DNA of 52,095 nucleotides from Blastopirellula sp. (GCA_002733575.1 NVWB01000155.1:1-52095); one strand, 5' to 3'; positions 35,628-43,670 are shown, counted from the first letter of the stretch. Translations and numbers: made by a program. Notes: generated from the sequence alone by a model not told the origin.

Positions 35628-36818
35628 ATGGAACGTCGCACCTTTCTCACCGCTACTTCGGCAACCGCTTTAGCAGCTACGTTGCCAGCTTTAGCACAAT
35701 CCGCCCCAACAAAAAAACGCCGCGTTGCTGTGCTAGGCCACACCGGGCGGGGTAACTTTGGGCATGGGATGGATACGGTTTGGCTCAAGGTTCCTAATAC
35801 CGAGATCGTTGCGGTTTCTGACGGCAATCAAGATGCTTTAGAAAAGCAGATGGTGAAGTTGGACGTCGAGCAAGGTTTCACTGGTTACCGTGATCTGCTG
35901 GATAAAACCAAGCCGGAATTCGTCACTGTCTGCCCGCGTCACCCTGATCAACATGCGGCCATGGCCCTGGCAGCGATTGAAGCCGGAGTCAAAGGTGTCT
36001 ACGTCGAAAAACCGTTTTGCCGTAGCCCTAAAGAAGCCGATCAACTGGTGGCCGCTTGTGAAAAACATGGGGCCAAAATTGCGATTGCTCATCGCAATCG
36101 ATATCACCCGGTGCTGCAAGTGATCGATCAAATGATTGCTGAAGGCAAGCTGGGCCGGTTGTTAGAAATCCGCGGCCGTGGCAAAGGCGACCGACGTGGA
36201 GGCGGCGAAGATCTTTGGGTGCTCGGCACGCACGTGATGAACTTGATGAATTACTTTGGCGGTGCCCCAAAAACGTGCAGTGCCGTGATGCTGCAAGATG
36301 GCAAACCGGTGACCAAGGCCGATGTCTACAACGGGGCAGAAGCACTCGGCCCTTTGGCGGCGAATGAAATTCATGCCCGGTACGAAATGTCTGGCGGCGT
36401 GATCGGTTTCTTTGATTCTATTGCGAATGACGACGCCAAAAACGCAGGCTTCGGCCTCCAACTGATCGGCAGCCAAGGCACAGTCAACATTCAGTGTGAC
36501 TTAAACCCGGTGGCCCACTTCTGGCCCGGCAATCCATTTCAGCCCAATCTAAAACCACAACCATGGGTGCCGATCACGACTGCCGGAGTCGGCAAGCCCG
36601 AGACCCAACCCAAGCTAATCACCAACATTCACAATCACGTGGTCCCAGTGCAAGAACTAATCGCCGCTTGCGACACGCCTGATCGCGAGCCCCTGTGCGA
36701 TGTCTATCAAGGCCGCACCACGATAGAAATGGTGACCGGGGTGTTTGAGTCACATATTCATGGCAAAACGGTCAACTTTCCGCTAGAGCAGCGCGAGAAC
36801 CCCTTGGACATTTGGTAA
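35628..36818 (+). CDS. Gfo/Idh/MocA-family oxidoreductase (Tat-exported)
   Basis: A 396-residue NAD(P)-type oxidoreductase with a twin-arginine signal (ERRTFLTATSATALAATLP, about 2-20). The Rossmann motif VAVLGHTGRGNFGHGMD replaces the usual GxGxxG with GHTGRG. The conserved EKP block is YVEKPFCRSP, followed by AHRNRYHP and the C-terminal beta-sheet domain. In planctomycetes many Gfo/Idh/MocA proteins carry Tat signals and are exported with a bound cofactor. The reaction is likely dehydrogenation or hydride exchange on a sugar. Start ATG is immediately before the signal. Confidence 0.92.
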   Translation: MERRTFLTATSATALAATLPALAQSAPTKKRRVAVLGHTGRGNFGHGMDTVWLKVPNTEIVAVSDGNQDALEKQMVKLDVEQGFTGYRDLLDKTKPEFVTVCPRHPDQHAAMALAAIEAGVKGVYVEKPFCRSPKEADQLVAACEKHGAKIAIAHRNRYHPVLQVIDQMIAEGKLGRLLEIRGRGKGDRRGGGEDLWVLGTHVMNLMNYFGGAPKTCSAVMLQDGKPVTKADVYNGAEALGPLAANEIHARYEMSGGVIGFFDSIANDDAKNAGFGLQLIGSQGTVNIQCDLNPVAHFWPGNPFQPNLKPQPWVPITTAGVGKPETQPKLITNIHNHVVPVQELIAACDTPDREPLCDVYQGRTTIEMVTGVFESHIHGKTVNFPLEQRENPLDIW

Positions 36819-36883
36819 TGTTTATTACGTGGTTCTATCACTAGTTCAAACTAAACCCGACAATACTCTCAGAGGCAAAGTTC

Positions 36884-38113
36884 ATGCGAAATCAGATCAT
36901 CACTCAGGCAAGATATTTGTTGGTTGCTGGGTTAATTCTAATTGCCGGGCGTGTCAGTCTTGGCGAAGAAATTGCCTCGCCGTTTAAGATCGAACTAGAC
37001 GTTTTTCACAAAGGCTATGATGGCAAGCAATGCTGGGTTCATGCCAGGGCTGGTGTTATTCCGGCTACATCCAAGCAAAAGTCTTCGCAAATCGTGCTAA
37101 CGACTCAACCGCTTCAACTACATGGTTCTGACGTGTTCAATGCGATTCACAGTTCTACGAGCAGCAATCACGGAAAAACTTGGTCGCCTTTGGTCAAACA
37201 GCAACCGTTCATTCGGAAATCGATCGATGATCAAACTGAAGTCACGGTTTGTGACTTCACCCCAAAATGGCACGCAGCCACCAAAAAACTTCTGGGAACA
37301 GGTCAAACGGTTTGGTATCAAAACAATAAAGTAATGTCGGTTCGGCCCCGAGCAACTGCTTACGCTGTTTTTGATGAGAGTACACAAGCTTGGTCTAAAT
37401 GGAAAGAATTGATCTTGCCTAATGAGCCCCGTTTCAAGAACTGTGGTGCCGGTTCTGTGCAACGCTTTGACTTGCCCAATGGAGATATTTTATTGCCCGT
37501 CTACCTTAAAGTTCCCAACACCACGCAGTATAGTGTGAGCGTGTTACGTTGTCGATTTGATGGTAGCGAACTGACCTATGTAGAGCAAGGAAATGAATTG
37601 ACAATTAATGTCAAACGAGGACTTTACGAACCATCACTGACCCAGTTGGGTGATCGCTTTTATTTGACGATGCGAAACGATGACCATGGCTACATTTCGA
37701 CCAGCGAAGACGGACTAAACTTTAGCGAACCACAACGCTGGAAATTTGATGATGGGCAAGACCTGGGCAACTACAACACGCAACAACATTGGGTCACACA
37801 CAAAACCGGGATATGGCTGGTCTACACTCGCAAAGGGGCCAACAACGATCACGTCTTCCGGCATCGGGCCCCGCTGTTCATCGCCCAAGTCAACCCAGAA
37901 ACACTCCGCGTAATCCGACAAACGGAACAAATACTTGTGCCAGAACGAGGTGCCAGACTTGGCAACTTCGGAGTCACCGCCGTTGGCCCTAACGAAACCT
38001 GGGTCGTCGTAACCGAATGGATGCAAACCTGGGGCCCAAATCACATCATCCCAACCAACAACAAACACGGCGCCGACAACAATGTGTTTGTCGCCAAGTT
38101 AAAGTGGAAATGA
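36884..38113 (+). CDS. BNR/sialidase-like exported protein
   Basis: A 409-residue secreted beta-propeller glycosidase-like protein. A signal peptide (about 1-27, IAGRVSLG) precedes an Asp-box-containing propeller (SSNHGKTWS and later SEDGLNFSE). It resembles the sialidase/exo-alpha-sialidase superfamily, but the full catalytic Arg triad and nucleophile Tyr/Glu cannot be assigned with certainty. It may be a sialidase, another retaining glycosidase or a lectin-like propeller. It lies 65 bp after the Gfo/Idh/MocA gene and extends the glycan-processing cluster. Confidence 0.8.
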   Translation: MRNQIITQARYLLVAGLILIAGRVSLGEEIASPFKIELDVFHKGYDGKQCWVHARAGVIPATSKQKSSQIVLTTQPLQLHGSDVFNAIHSSTSSNHGKTWSPLVKQQPFIRKSIDDQTEVTVCDFTPKWHAATKKLLGTGQTVWYQNNKVMSVRPRATAYAVFDESTQAWSKWKELILPNEPRFKNCGAGSVQRFDLPNGDILLPVYLKVPNTTQYSVSVLRCRFDGSELTYVEQGNELTINVKRGLYEPSLTQLGDRFYLTMRNDDHGYISTSEDGLNFSEPQRWKFDDGQDLGNYNTQQHWVTHKTGIWLVYTRKGANNDHVFRHRAPLFIAQVNPETLRVIRQTEQILVPERGARLGNFGVTAVGPNETWVVVTEWMQTWGPNHIIPTNNKHGADNNVFVAKLKWK

Positions 38114-38157
38114 TTCGAAACTTTCCGGATAATCAATGCGCAGGTTGATCTTGATTT

Positions 38158-38433
38158 TTAGTCCCGAAAGGGACGATATCGTGTAGCCAGGGGATTTTAT
38201 CCCCTGGAATTGGAAGACCTAAGTCCTCCAAAGCCCCAGACGGGGCGATATCGATTCCCAGCGCCATTTTCAAGCTGTAAAACAGAGATACTTCTGCTAC
38301 GCACCGGCAATTAGAAGTCAAAACATCCCTGATTCGCCCGATGTCGCCCCGGCTGGGGCTTTCTTGAATTGGGACATACCGTCTCCAGGGAATGAATTCC
38401 CTGGCTACACGATATCGTCCCTAACGGGACTGA
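38158..38433. repeat. R6 long inverted repeat (~276 bp)
   Basis: The left arm begins GTCCCGAAAGGGACGATATC and the right arm ends ACACGATATCGTCCCTAACG-GGAC, so the outer parts pair. Inner parts with CCCCAGACGGGGCGATATCG on the left and GATGTCGCCCCGGCTGGGGC on the right also pair. The arms are about 97 bp each around an ~80-bp centre. Sequence of this type is known from planctomycete and other genomes as a dispersed repeat. A + strand open frame through it (from 38364) is a repeat artefact. The remainder of the gap 38114-38639 is unremarkable. Confidence 0.85.
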
Positions 38434-38639
38434 AAATAACTGGAAACGCAGGGGCGTTTTTTGTAAGTAGTCAGAACACGGAATTTGAAAATGCGCTAAT
38501 AATATCCCACCGGGCAAGAACCGGCCTCTATCTGACTGATTGTGACTTTTCCATGAACCAATATGATTTCCTTGGGGATATCATAGAACAAACGCAAGAA
38601 TCTCAAGATAAAGAATGACGAGAGGAGTTAGTGCTCAAC

Positions 38640-38873
38640 TCAACCACGTTCCACCTTAATAATATCGACCGGGCAAGACCGGGCCGCTTCTTCGAGAATC
38701 GCCAGGTCGCTTTCAAACGCATTGGTGTAACTAAACTGGCCGCGGGTTTCGGTTACGTTCAGTAGCGTGGCCAGGCCGTCTTCTTCGTCCATGTACCAAT
38801 ACTGGGGTGCTACTTGGGCGCACAGATCACAGCCGATGCACTCGGGTCGTTTGTGGCGAATACGGATCGGCAT
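38640..38873 (-). CDS. Single-cluster ferredoxin, copy 1
   Basis: A 77-residue small ferredoxin with one [4Fe-4S]-type ligand set: C12-x2-C15-x2-C18 (CIGCDLC) and C67-P68 (SCPVDII), without the second cluster motif. The ATG at 38873 (MPIRIRHK) is supported because copy 2 starts at the same residue; the open frame continues upstream to 38942 here but is broken in copy 2. It is nearly identical to the protein at 40918-41151. Each copy lies upstream of, and divergent from, a response-regulator gene. It donates electrons to an unknown partner. DNA upstream of the start is conserved between copies for about 110 bp. Confidence 0.93.
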   Translation of the reverse strand: MPIRIRHKRPECIGCDLCAQVAPQYWYMDEEDGLATLLNVTETRGQFSYTNAFESDLAILEEAARSCPVDIIKVERG

Positions 38874-38913
38874 GAAGGGTATGAGAACTTTCAGGTGCAC
38901 TGGGTGGTTGTCG

Positions 38914-38924
38914 GCACAATGTGC
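38914..38924. promoter_or_regulatory. Conserved GCACAATGTGC dyad upstream of ferredoxin 1
   Basis: GCACA-A-TGTGC, a perfect 5-bp-arm dyad, lies 41 bp upstream of the start. The same dyad is at the matching place before copy 2 (41193-41203), within a well-conserved block. It may be an operator; simple inheritance by duplication would also explain it. Confidence 0.4.
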
Positions 38925-38942
38925 GGACGGGAATCCTTCCAT

Positions 38943-39618
38943 AGAAAACTTTAGCCCACTCCAGCCTCAAGGCTTGCTCTACAAAATTAAACATAGCAAC
39001 TGTTATCTTCTGCAAATATCTCTCACGGTATTTACTCATATCACTAATGTTGCCGGTCATCGATAAATATTTCTTGGATTGGTTGCTCGCCAGCTGACTT
39101 TTGAAGTAGTGACAAGGGTGGTGTTCTAGGATGAGCAGGGACGCGCGATCTCAAATACGAGTAAGAAAATCAATCTTATTTCTAGACATTCGCCTGTCAG
39201 CATTACTCGTTATCTATCTAGCAGATCCCATTCAGGATTTCTTGCCTCGTTATTTTTTGGGAATGTTAAGTTTGGATTGAATTAATCTTATTTTTTGATT
39301 AAAAATGAAAAACTTTTAGGGATACGCCACTGAAATAACGTAACTCACATTGATTATGCGAAGTTAATCGTAAGTGTTTTTATTACAACACTTACGAATA
39401 AGAACGGCGAGTGTTATAGAGGTTTCAGGCTGGAGTGGCACGGTAGACCGCATGATATTACGGGTAAATTGGGGCTGCGGAAAACCGAGGCATCCGAATG
39501 ATAGGGTTAATGACAACTCCCATTGGAGTGGAGTCATTGCAGTCGTTAATAAAAAATAATTCAGGTTGTTACTAAATGCACAAAGCAAACTTTCTATTAA
39601 AAGAATGCGAAGAGTACC
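38943..39618. other. Gene-free region between ferredoxin 1 and regulator 1
   Basis: This region contains the end of the duplicated upstream block (to about 38985), then AT-rich DNA with no gene I recognise. A 28-bp inverted repeat is at 39369-39396. Divergent promoters for the two flanking genes must be here. A TGGCACGG motif at 39436 has an 11-base rather than 10-base spacing to GC and was not accepted as sigma-54. Confidence 0.6.
39369..39396. promoter_or_regulatory. Perfect 10-bp inverted repeat upstream of regulator 1
   Basis: CGTAAGTGTT-TTTATTAC-AACACTTACG, with arms at 39369-39378 and 39387-39396, about 220 bp before the regulator start. It could be an operator for the regulator or a terminator-like hairpin, but there is no trailing T-run on either side. 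Confidence 0.45.
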
Positions 39619-40293
39619 ATGGAACAAATTACCTTTATCTCAGAGAACGACACCGTCTTTATCATTGATGAAGATCTAGTCGCCTGCAATTCATTGTCTC
39701 GTTTAATAGACTCAATGGGGCTAAGGCATGAATGCTTTGCGTCCTCAGAGGAATTTCTCAGCTCTTATGTGCCAGGCCGTGCTGGCTGCGTTATTACCGA
39801 CTACCGGATGGTGGGGATGAGTGGCATCGAACTGTTGGAGGAACTCACGAACAGGGAATCAGCCTTGGCTGTTGTCATGCTCACCGCTGATGGCTCTATC
39901 CCAGTAGCTGTCAAGGCAATTCAATCTGGGGCCATAGCATTTCTAGAAAAATCTTGTACTGAAAACGAACTTTGGCAAGCAATTAAAGACGCAATAAAAA
40001 GCAATCATTCTCGACTGCAAGAAAAACACGATTGGGATTTGATTCGGGTCACTTTATCATCTTTGACAGATCAAGAGCGGACTGTGTTGGAGTTGGTTGT
40101 CGAAGGACAGGGGAACAAGCAGATAGCACTCAAACTTGATCTTAGTTTACGCACTGTTGAGCATCGGCGCCAAAAGGTAAAGCAAAAACTAAAGGTTGGG
40201 TCTAACGCTGAACTAGTAAGATACTATGACTATGCTTGCACATTTGAAAAAAATTCAATGCTTAGACCCTCTAAATCTCCCATTCATGAGTAA
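39619..40293 (+). CDS. FixJ/NarL-type response regulator, copy 1
   Basis: A 224-residue two-domain regulator. In the receiver (about 11-125) the acidic pocket is DED (17-19), the phospho-acceptor is D61 in VITDYRM, T89 is in MLTADGS and K111 is in FLEKSC. The usual K-P dipeptide after beta-5 is K-S here, and this change is shared by copy 2. The C-terminal LuxR/GerE HTH (about 145-210) has NKQIALKLDLSLRTVEHRRQ. No histidine kinase gene is in the window. The gene is divergent from ferredoxin copy 1. A weak GCGAAGAG-type site precedes the ATG. Confidence 0.92.
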   Translation: MEQITFISENDTVFIIDEDLVACNSLSRLIDSMGLRHECFASSEEFLSSYVPGRAGCVITDYRMVGMSGIELLEELTNRESALAVVMLTADGSIPVAVKAIQSGAIAFLEKSCTENELWQAIKDAIKSNHSRLQEKHDWDLIRVTLSSLTDQERTVLELVVEGQGNKQIALKLDLSLRTVEHRRQKVKQKLKVGSNAELVRYYDYACTFEKNSMLRPSKSPIHE

Positions 40294-40460
40294 GAAATCC
40301 AAACTATGAAGCAGTGAGTGTGGACAATCCTGGAGTATTCGGTATTGGCTCTCAGCAAGAGAATAGATTCTCGAAAAGTCTGCACCAGCGTAAGGCATTG
40401 GGAGTAAGCCCGAGATTATTGATCCTGGTGATGTTCCTAATCAGGTAAAGAACAAAAGTG

Positions 40461-40736
40461 ATGTTCCAAATTAACAAAAAAGGCTCTGTTCAAATGCGTA
40501 GAAAGAAGACCAAAGAACTTGAACCCTTTATTGCCTCAGACACCAACGGCAATCTGTTTGAAATTCGAGTCTTTCAGGAGATTCAATCTGAATTCAACTG
40601 GGTTCCGAGTATTAAATGGTTAGAGACCTGTCAAGGGATTAAGGTTAATTGTCTCGCCCAAGGTAAATATGTGTTTCTTGATCACATTAGCCTTGAAGGA
40701 GTAGAGCTTAGTTCGGATGATCCCAACGCACCGTAG
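40461..40736 (+). CDS. Small hypothetical protein
   Basis: Unrecognised 91-residue protein, basic at the N-terminus (RRKKTKELEPF) and acidic at the end (SSDDPNAP), with an aromatic middle. It lies between regulator copy 1 and ferredoxin copy 2, so it is inside the duplicated block without an obvious counterpart in the other copy. Start may also be at 40494 (MRRKK). It could be a spurious frame, but its composition is protein-like. Confidence 0.45.
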   Translation: MFQINKKGSVQMRRKKTKELEPFIASDTNGNLFEIRVFQEIQSEFNWVPSIKWLETCQGIKVNCLAQGKYVFLDHISLEGVELSSDDPNAP

Positions 40737-40917
40737 CGAATTATCACTAGAAGATATGACGGCGATAGAGAAACTCAACTAACCCTATGCCAGTCTTGCT
40801 CTAAGCATCTCTCATTCATCCCGCAATGCGTCAATTGTCTAATCATGCCGGGCTGATGAACAAATTACCGAGTTTAGTATCTACTGGAAAAATGTCCAGG
40901 CGGATAATGTATTTTTC

Positions 40918-41151
40918 CTAGCTGCGCTCCACCTTAATAATATCAACCGGGCAAGACCGCGCAGCTTCTTCAAGAATCGCCAGGTCACTTTCAAACGCAT
41001 TGGCGTAACTAAACTGGCCGCGGGTTTCGCTTACGTTCAAGAGTGTGGCCAGGCCGTCTTCTTCGTCCATGAACCAATACTGGGGTGCTACTTGGGCGCA
41101 CAGATCACAGCCGATACACTCGGGTCGTTTGTGGCGAATACGGATCGGCAT
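40918..41151 (-). CDS. Single-cluster ferredoxin, copy 2
   Basis: A 77-residue protein nearly identical to copy 1, differing at only a few positions (for example YWFMDEED against YWYMDEED and ERS against ERG at the end). The ligand set is the same: C12, C15, C18 and C67. The upstream frame is broken here, which fixes the start at MPIRIRHK. The upstream block conserved with copy 1 spans about 110 bp and includes a GCACAATGTGC dyad. The gene is divergent from regulator copy 2. Confidence 0.93.
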   Translation of the reverse strand: MPIRIRHKRPECIGCDLCAQVAPQYWFMDEEDGLATLLNVSETRGQFSYANAFESDLAILEEAARSCPVDIIKVERS

Positions 41152-41813
41152 GAAGGGATTGAAAATCTTTCAGATGCACCGGGCGGTTGTCTGCACAATG
41201 TGCGGACGGGAAACATCCTATACTAAACTTTACCCCACCCCAGCATCAAGGCTTGTGCTGACCTTGCTACTTGAGTATTCAGCGAATAATTCTCTATCGC
41301 AAAGCGTCTGTCGCCTGCGAGGTGTGATTGTCTTGCATGATGTGGAGGCGGTTTTTCTTATCTGAAATGCAAAGATAATTTAGTTAGCAGGTGTTCTTTG
41401 CACCACTTTTGGTAACTCATCGCATGCCCCACCACTGGTTCGATGCCTGAGACTCTTGTTTTGAATTGACCGTTTGGAAGTAATTAAGCTGTAAGACTTT
41501 ATTAAATTTAAAATAATTCCAAGTTTTTTTCTTCATATAAACTATATATGTCATGTCTTATATGGAAACCCTAAGTGGTTATTTACAAGATATTTAGCCC
41601 ATTGCGCTCAGGGTAATTTGAGATGGCATCAGTGGCAGAAGCGGATGGCCGCGTGAAAATGCGGTTATTTGGGTGGTATGAAAATGTCGCACACCCGATT
41701 AGTATGTGGTGGATAGCTTATTTTGGTGTGCCCACATGTCGCAGTATGTGACATATTAGGGGTGCGTTTTATGCACAATGCCGTTCCAGCCTTCAATGGC
41801 CTGGAGGAATCCC
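41152..41813. other. Gene-free region between ferredoxin 2 and regulator 2
   Basis: The first ~110 bp matches the region upstream of ferredoxin 1. The rest is AT-rich without genes. Near the regulator, ATGTCGCA-GTA-TGTGACAT at about 41736-41754 is an imperfect dyad, and the ATGTCGCA half recurs near 41684. Divergent promoters must be here. Confidence 0.6.
41193..41203. promoter_or_regulatory. Conserved GCACAATGTGC dyad upstream of ferredoxin 2
   Basis: Same dyad as at 38914-38924, 42 bp upstream of the ferredoxin start. Confidence 0.4.
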
Positions 41814-42482
41814 ATGGATCAGAGTGCTATTAATCAAGAGAAAGACACGGTCTTCATCATTGATCAAGATCAAGCCGCTCAGAATAGATTGGCAGCTTTA
41901 GTCCAGTCGATGGGACATGAGCATGAATGCTACAGTTCGCCGGAGGAATATCTGGCCTCTTTTGTGTTAGGTCGTGCTGGATGTGTTGTGACCGATTATC
42001 GCATGATGGACATGAGCGGAATCGAGCTCTTGGAAGCTCTATCCGAGAAGGGTTCTGCTATGGCGGTAATTCTGTTTACGGCCAATGGATCGATTTCTAT
42101 GGCAGTCAAGGCAATTCAATCTGGTGCCATGACATTTCTGGAAAAATCTTGTTCTGAAAACGATCTCTGGCTCGCGATTCGAGACGCGATTCAAAACAAT
42201 CATGCGAGACTGGATAGAACTCGAGAATGGGAACAGATTCGCAGGGCCTTAGTCTCTTTAACCGTCGTCGAACGTAGCGTATTAGAGATGGTTGTCAATG
42301 GAGATGGCAACAAACAGATCGCCAATAAACTTGAACTAGGCTTACGCACAGTCGAAGAACGGCGAGCAAAGATCAAGAAAAAACTAGGCGTTCAGTCTCT
42401 TGCCGAACTCGTTGGCTTCTATACCCACGCCTGCAGTTTTGAAAAATTCACAGAGCATTGCCAGTCGGGGACGGCTGGTTAG
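41814..42482 (+). CDS. FixJ/NarL-type response regulator, copy 2
   Basis: A 222-residue paralogue of the regulator at 39619. The receiver has D-Q-D in the acidic pocket, the phospho-acceptor in VVTDYRM, Thr in LFTANGS and Lys in FLEKSC, again with K-S instead of K-P. The HTH is NKQIANKLELGLRTVEERRA, with Glu replacing the His of copy 1 (RTVEHRR). The ATG at 41814 is chosen over the frame opening at 41778 because GGAGG lies five to six bases upstream of it. It differs much more from copy 1 than the two ferredoxins differ from each other. Confidence 0.92.
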   Translation: MDQSAINQEKDTVFIIDQDQAAQNRLAALVQSMGHEHECYSSPEEYLASFVLGRAGCVVTDYRMMDMSGIELLEALSEKGSAMAVILFTANGSISMAVKAIQSGAMTFLEKSCSENDLWLAIRDAIQNNHARLDRTREWEQIRRALVSLTVVERSVLEMVVNGDGNKQIANKLELGLRTVEERRAKIKKKLGVQSLAELVGFYTHACSFEKFTEHCQSGTAG

Positions 42483-42731
42483 CAAGATGGAACTCTCAAG
42501 AATTACGTCCACTTGCCCAAATACTGTGATTGTCTGATATGAGCGATTGATTCCCGTTCGCGTGTGCTCAATTCACTGCTGGGTAAGCGTTGCTAGAAGG
42601 CAGCAAAACGTGGCGGTTAGCTTTGAGAAGTGGGTAGGCTTGAGTATGTAAATTGACTTAGTTACTTTTGTTGTAGGATAATCAATAATTTGCAGTGGGC
42701 TCTCTGGTACTGTATGATTTTTTCCATTGGG

Positions 42732-42760
42732 AGGGTCGCGTTGCTCTGACGCACCCTTTT
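42732..42760 (+). terminator. Possible terminator hairpin
   Basis: AGGGTCGCG (42732-42740) pairs with CGCACCCT (42750-42757) with one bulge, then a short T-run. It lies 250 bp after regulator 2 and before the next gene; the gap 42483-42802 holds nothing else I recognise. Confidence 0.3.
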
Positions 42761-42802
42761 AGTTTCTCCATGATTTTTCGAAGGGAAAATAGTCAATGAG
42801 CG

Positions 42803-43540
42803 ATGAACACACAACTTCAGTGGGAAAGTAAATCAGGGAGATGGGATGCAAGGACTATCCTTGCGTTTACGGTCACCTTGTTTTCTATCCTCTCAGTCGC
42901 TGCAATAGCTATCACAATGGTTTGGGGAAAAGAGGAATTTGATAAGGAGAATGCACAGATAGTGCTTACCGGAGTACTTCCGTTACTTGGTACTTGGGTA
43001 GGTACAATTTTGGCATACTACTTCTCAAAAGACAACTTCGAAGCAGCGGCCTCAAGTGAACGGATGAGAATGGAAATTCAGCAATTAAACCCAAAGATCA
43101 TGGCATTCATCGTTGCTAGAAAATTGGGCCGAATGGTCGTAGGTCGCTTGCCAGCGACTAGTATTCTTTTGACGCCAGGCAAGAGTGAGTTTGACCTTAA
43201 AGGAGTTAGGCGATTACCTGTCTTAGATGCTAATAATCACCCTCATTTTATCTTGCATAAAACCAGTGTTACGGAGTTTATTGCAAAAGCCGAACTAACT
43301 GAAACGGCCTTGGCTAAATTGACTTTGGACACAGTAAAGAGTTCCGACCCTCAACTGCTTGCTCTTTTTGCGTCTAGTTTTGCAACCATCGGTAAAGACG
43401 CATCGATTACAGATGCGAAGCGTGCAATGGAAAATATCCCCTCATGCCAGGATGTTTTTATCACTGAAGATGGAACTCGCAATTCGCCAGTCTTGGCTTG
43501 GCTGACTCAGGCTCGAATCTTAGAGCAATTGGGTGACTAA
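42803..43540 (+). CDS. Membrane-anchored CBS-like domain protein
   Basis: A 245-residue protein with two membrane spans (about 17-40 and 52-74) and a cytoplasmic part with a pair of CBS-like motifs. The first is RRLPVLDANNHPHFILHKTSVTEF-type (about 134-157); the second is ASITDAKRAM...CQDVFITEDG...PVLAWLTQARI (about 197-240). CBS pairs bind adenosyl ligands and sense energy state. No channel or transporter domain is attached, so this may be a regulatory membrane protein. The start follows a weak ribosome site (GAG). The domain assignment is by eye and moderate. Confidence 0.65.
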   Translation: MNTQLQWESKSGRWDARTILAFTVTLFSILSVAAIAITMVWGKEEFDKENAQIVLTGVLPLLGTWVGTILAYYFSKDNFEAAASSERMRMEIQQLNPKIMAFIVARKLGRMVVGRLPATSILLTPGKSEFDLKGVRRLPVLDANNHPHFILHKTSVTEFIAKAELTETALAKLTLDTVKSSDPQLLALFASSFATIGKDASITDAKRAMENIPSCQDVFITEDGTRNSPVLAWLTQARILEQLGD

Positions 43541-43670
43541 GTTCGTGATTAAGATCGAGTGATTGCAAAACGTCAAATCAAACCGCATGCCTTCAGATGC
43601 CAACCGATCAATATTCGGCATCGGATCCAACCCGGCCAACCGCTACTCATAGGCTCCAATGGCCTAAAAA
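43541..43670 (-). pseudogene. Sulfatase gene fragment (relic)
   Basis: Reading the minus strand between about 43666 and 43541 gives AIGAYE, stop, RLAGLDPMPNIDRLASEG then MRFDLTFCNHSI. This is the N-terminal core of a sulfatase (family pattern AIGxYGxRLA, then TPNIDRLAxEGMRF and FCxNSI). It has an in-frame stop, is frameshifted from the upstream DDF segment, and ends before the catalytic CxPSR. It is an inactive remnant, unrelated in frame to the sulfatase at 29261. Confidence 0.75.

Noticed and set aside
38364..38618. 84-residue open frame on + strand
   Set aside because: Its N-terminal half is read through the R6 right arm (GYTISSLTGL type), a known artefact of such repeats, and there is no ribosome site or homology.
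39436..39452. TGGCACGG-like sigma-54 promoter upstream of regulator 1
   Set aside because: The distance from GG to GC is 11 bases instead of 10, so it does not fit the -24/-12 rule.
39364..39627. Overlapping open frames on both strands (61 and 87 residues) upstream of regulator 1
   Set aside because: They cross the dyad and AT-rich promoter region and have no family signal.
40320..40446. 42-residue + strand open frame starting GTG
   Set aside because: Too short, no ribosome site, and composition not distinguishable from intergenic DNA.
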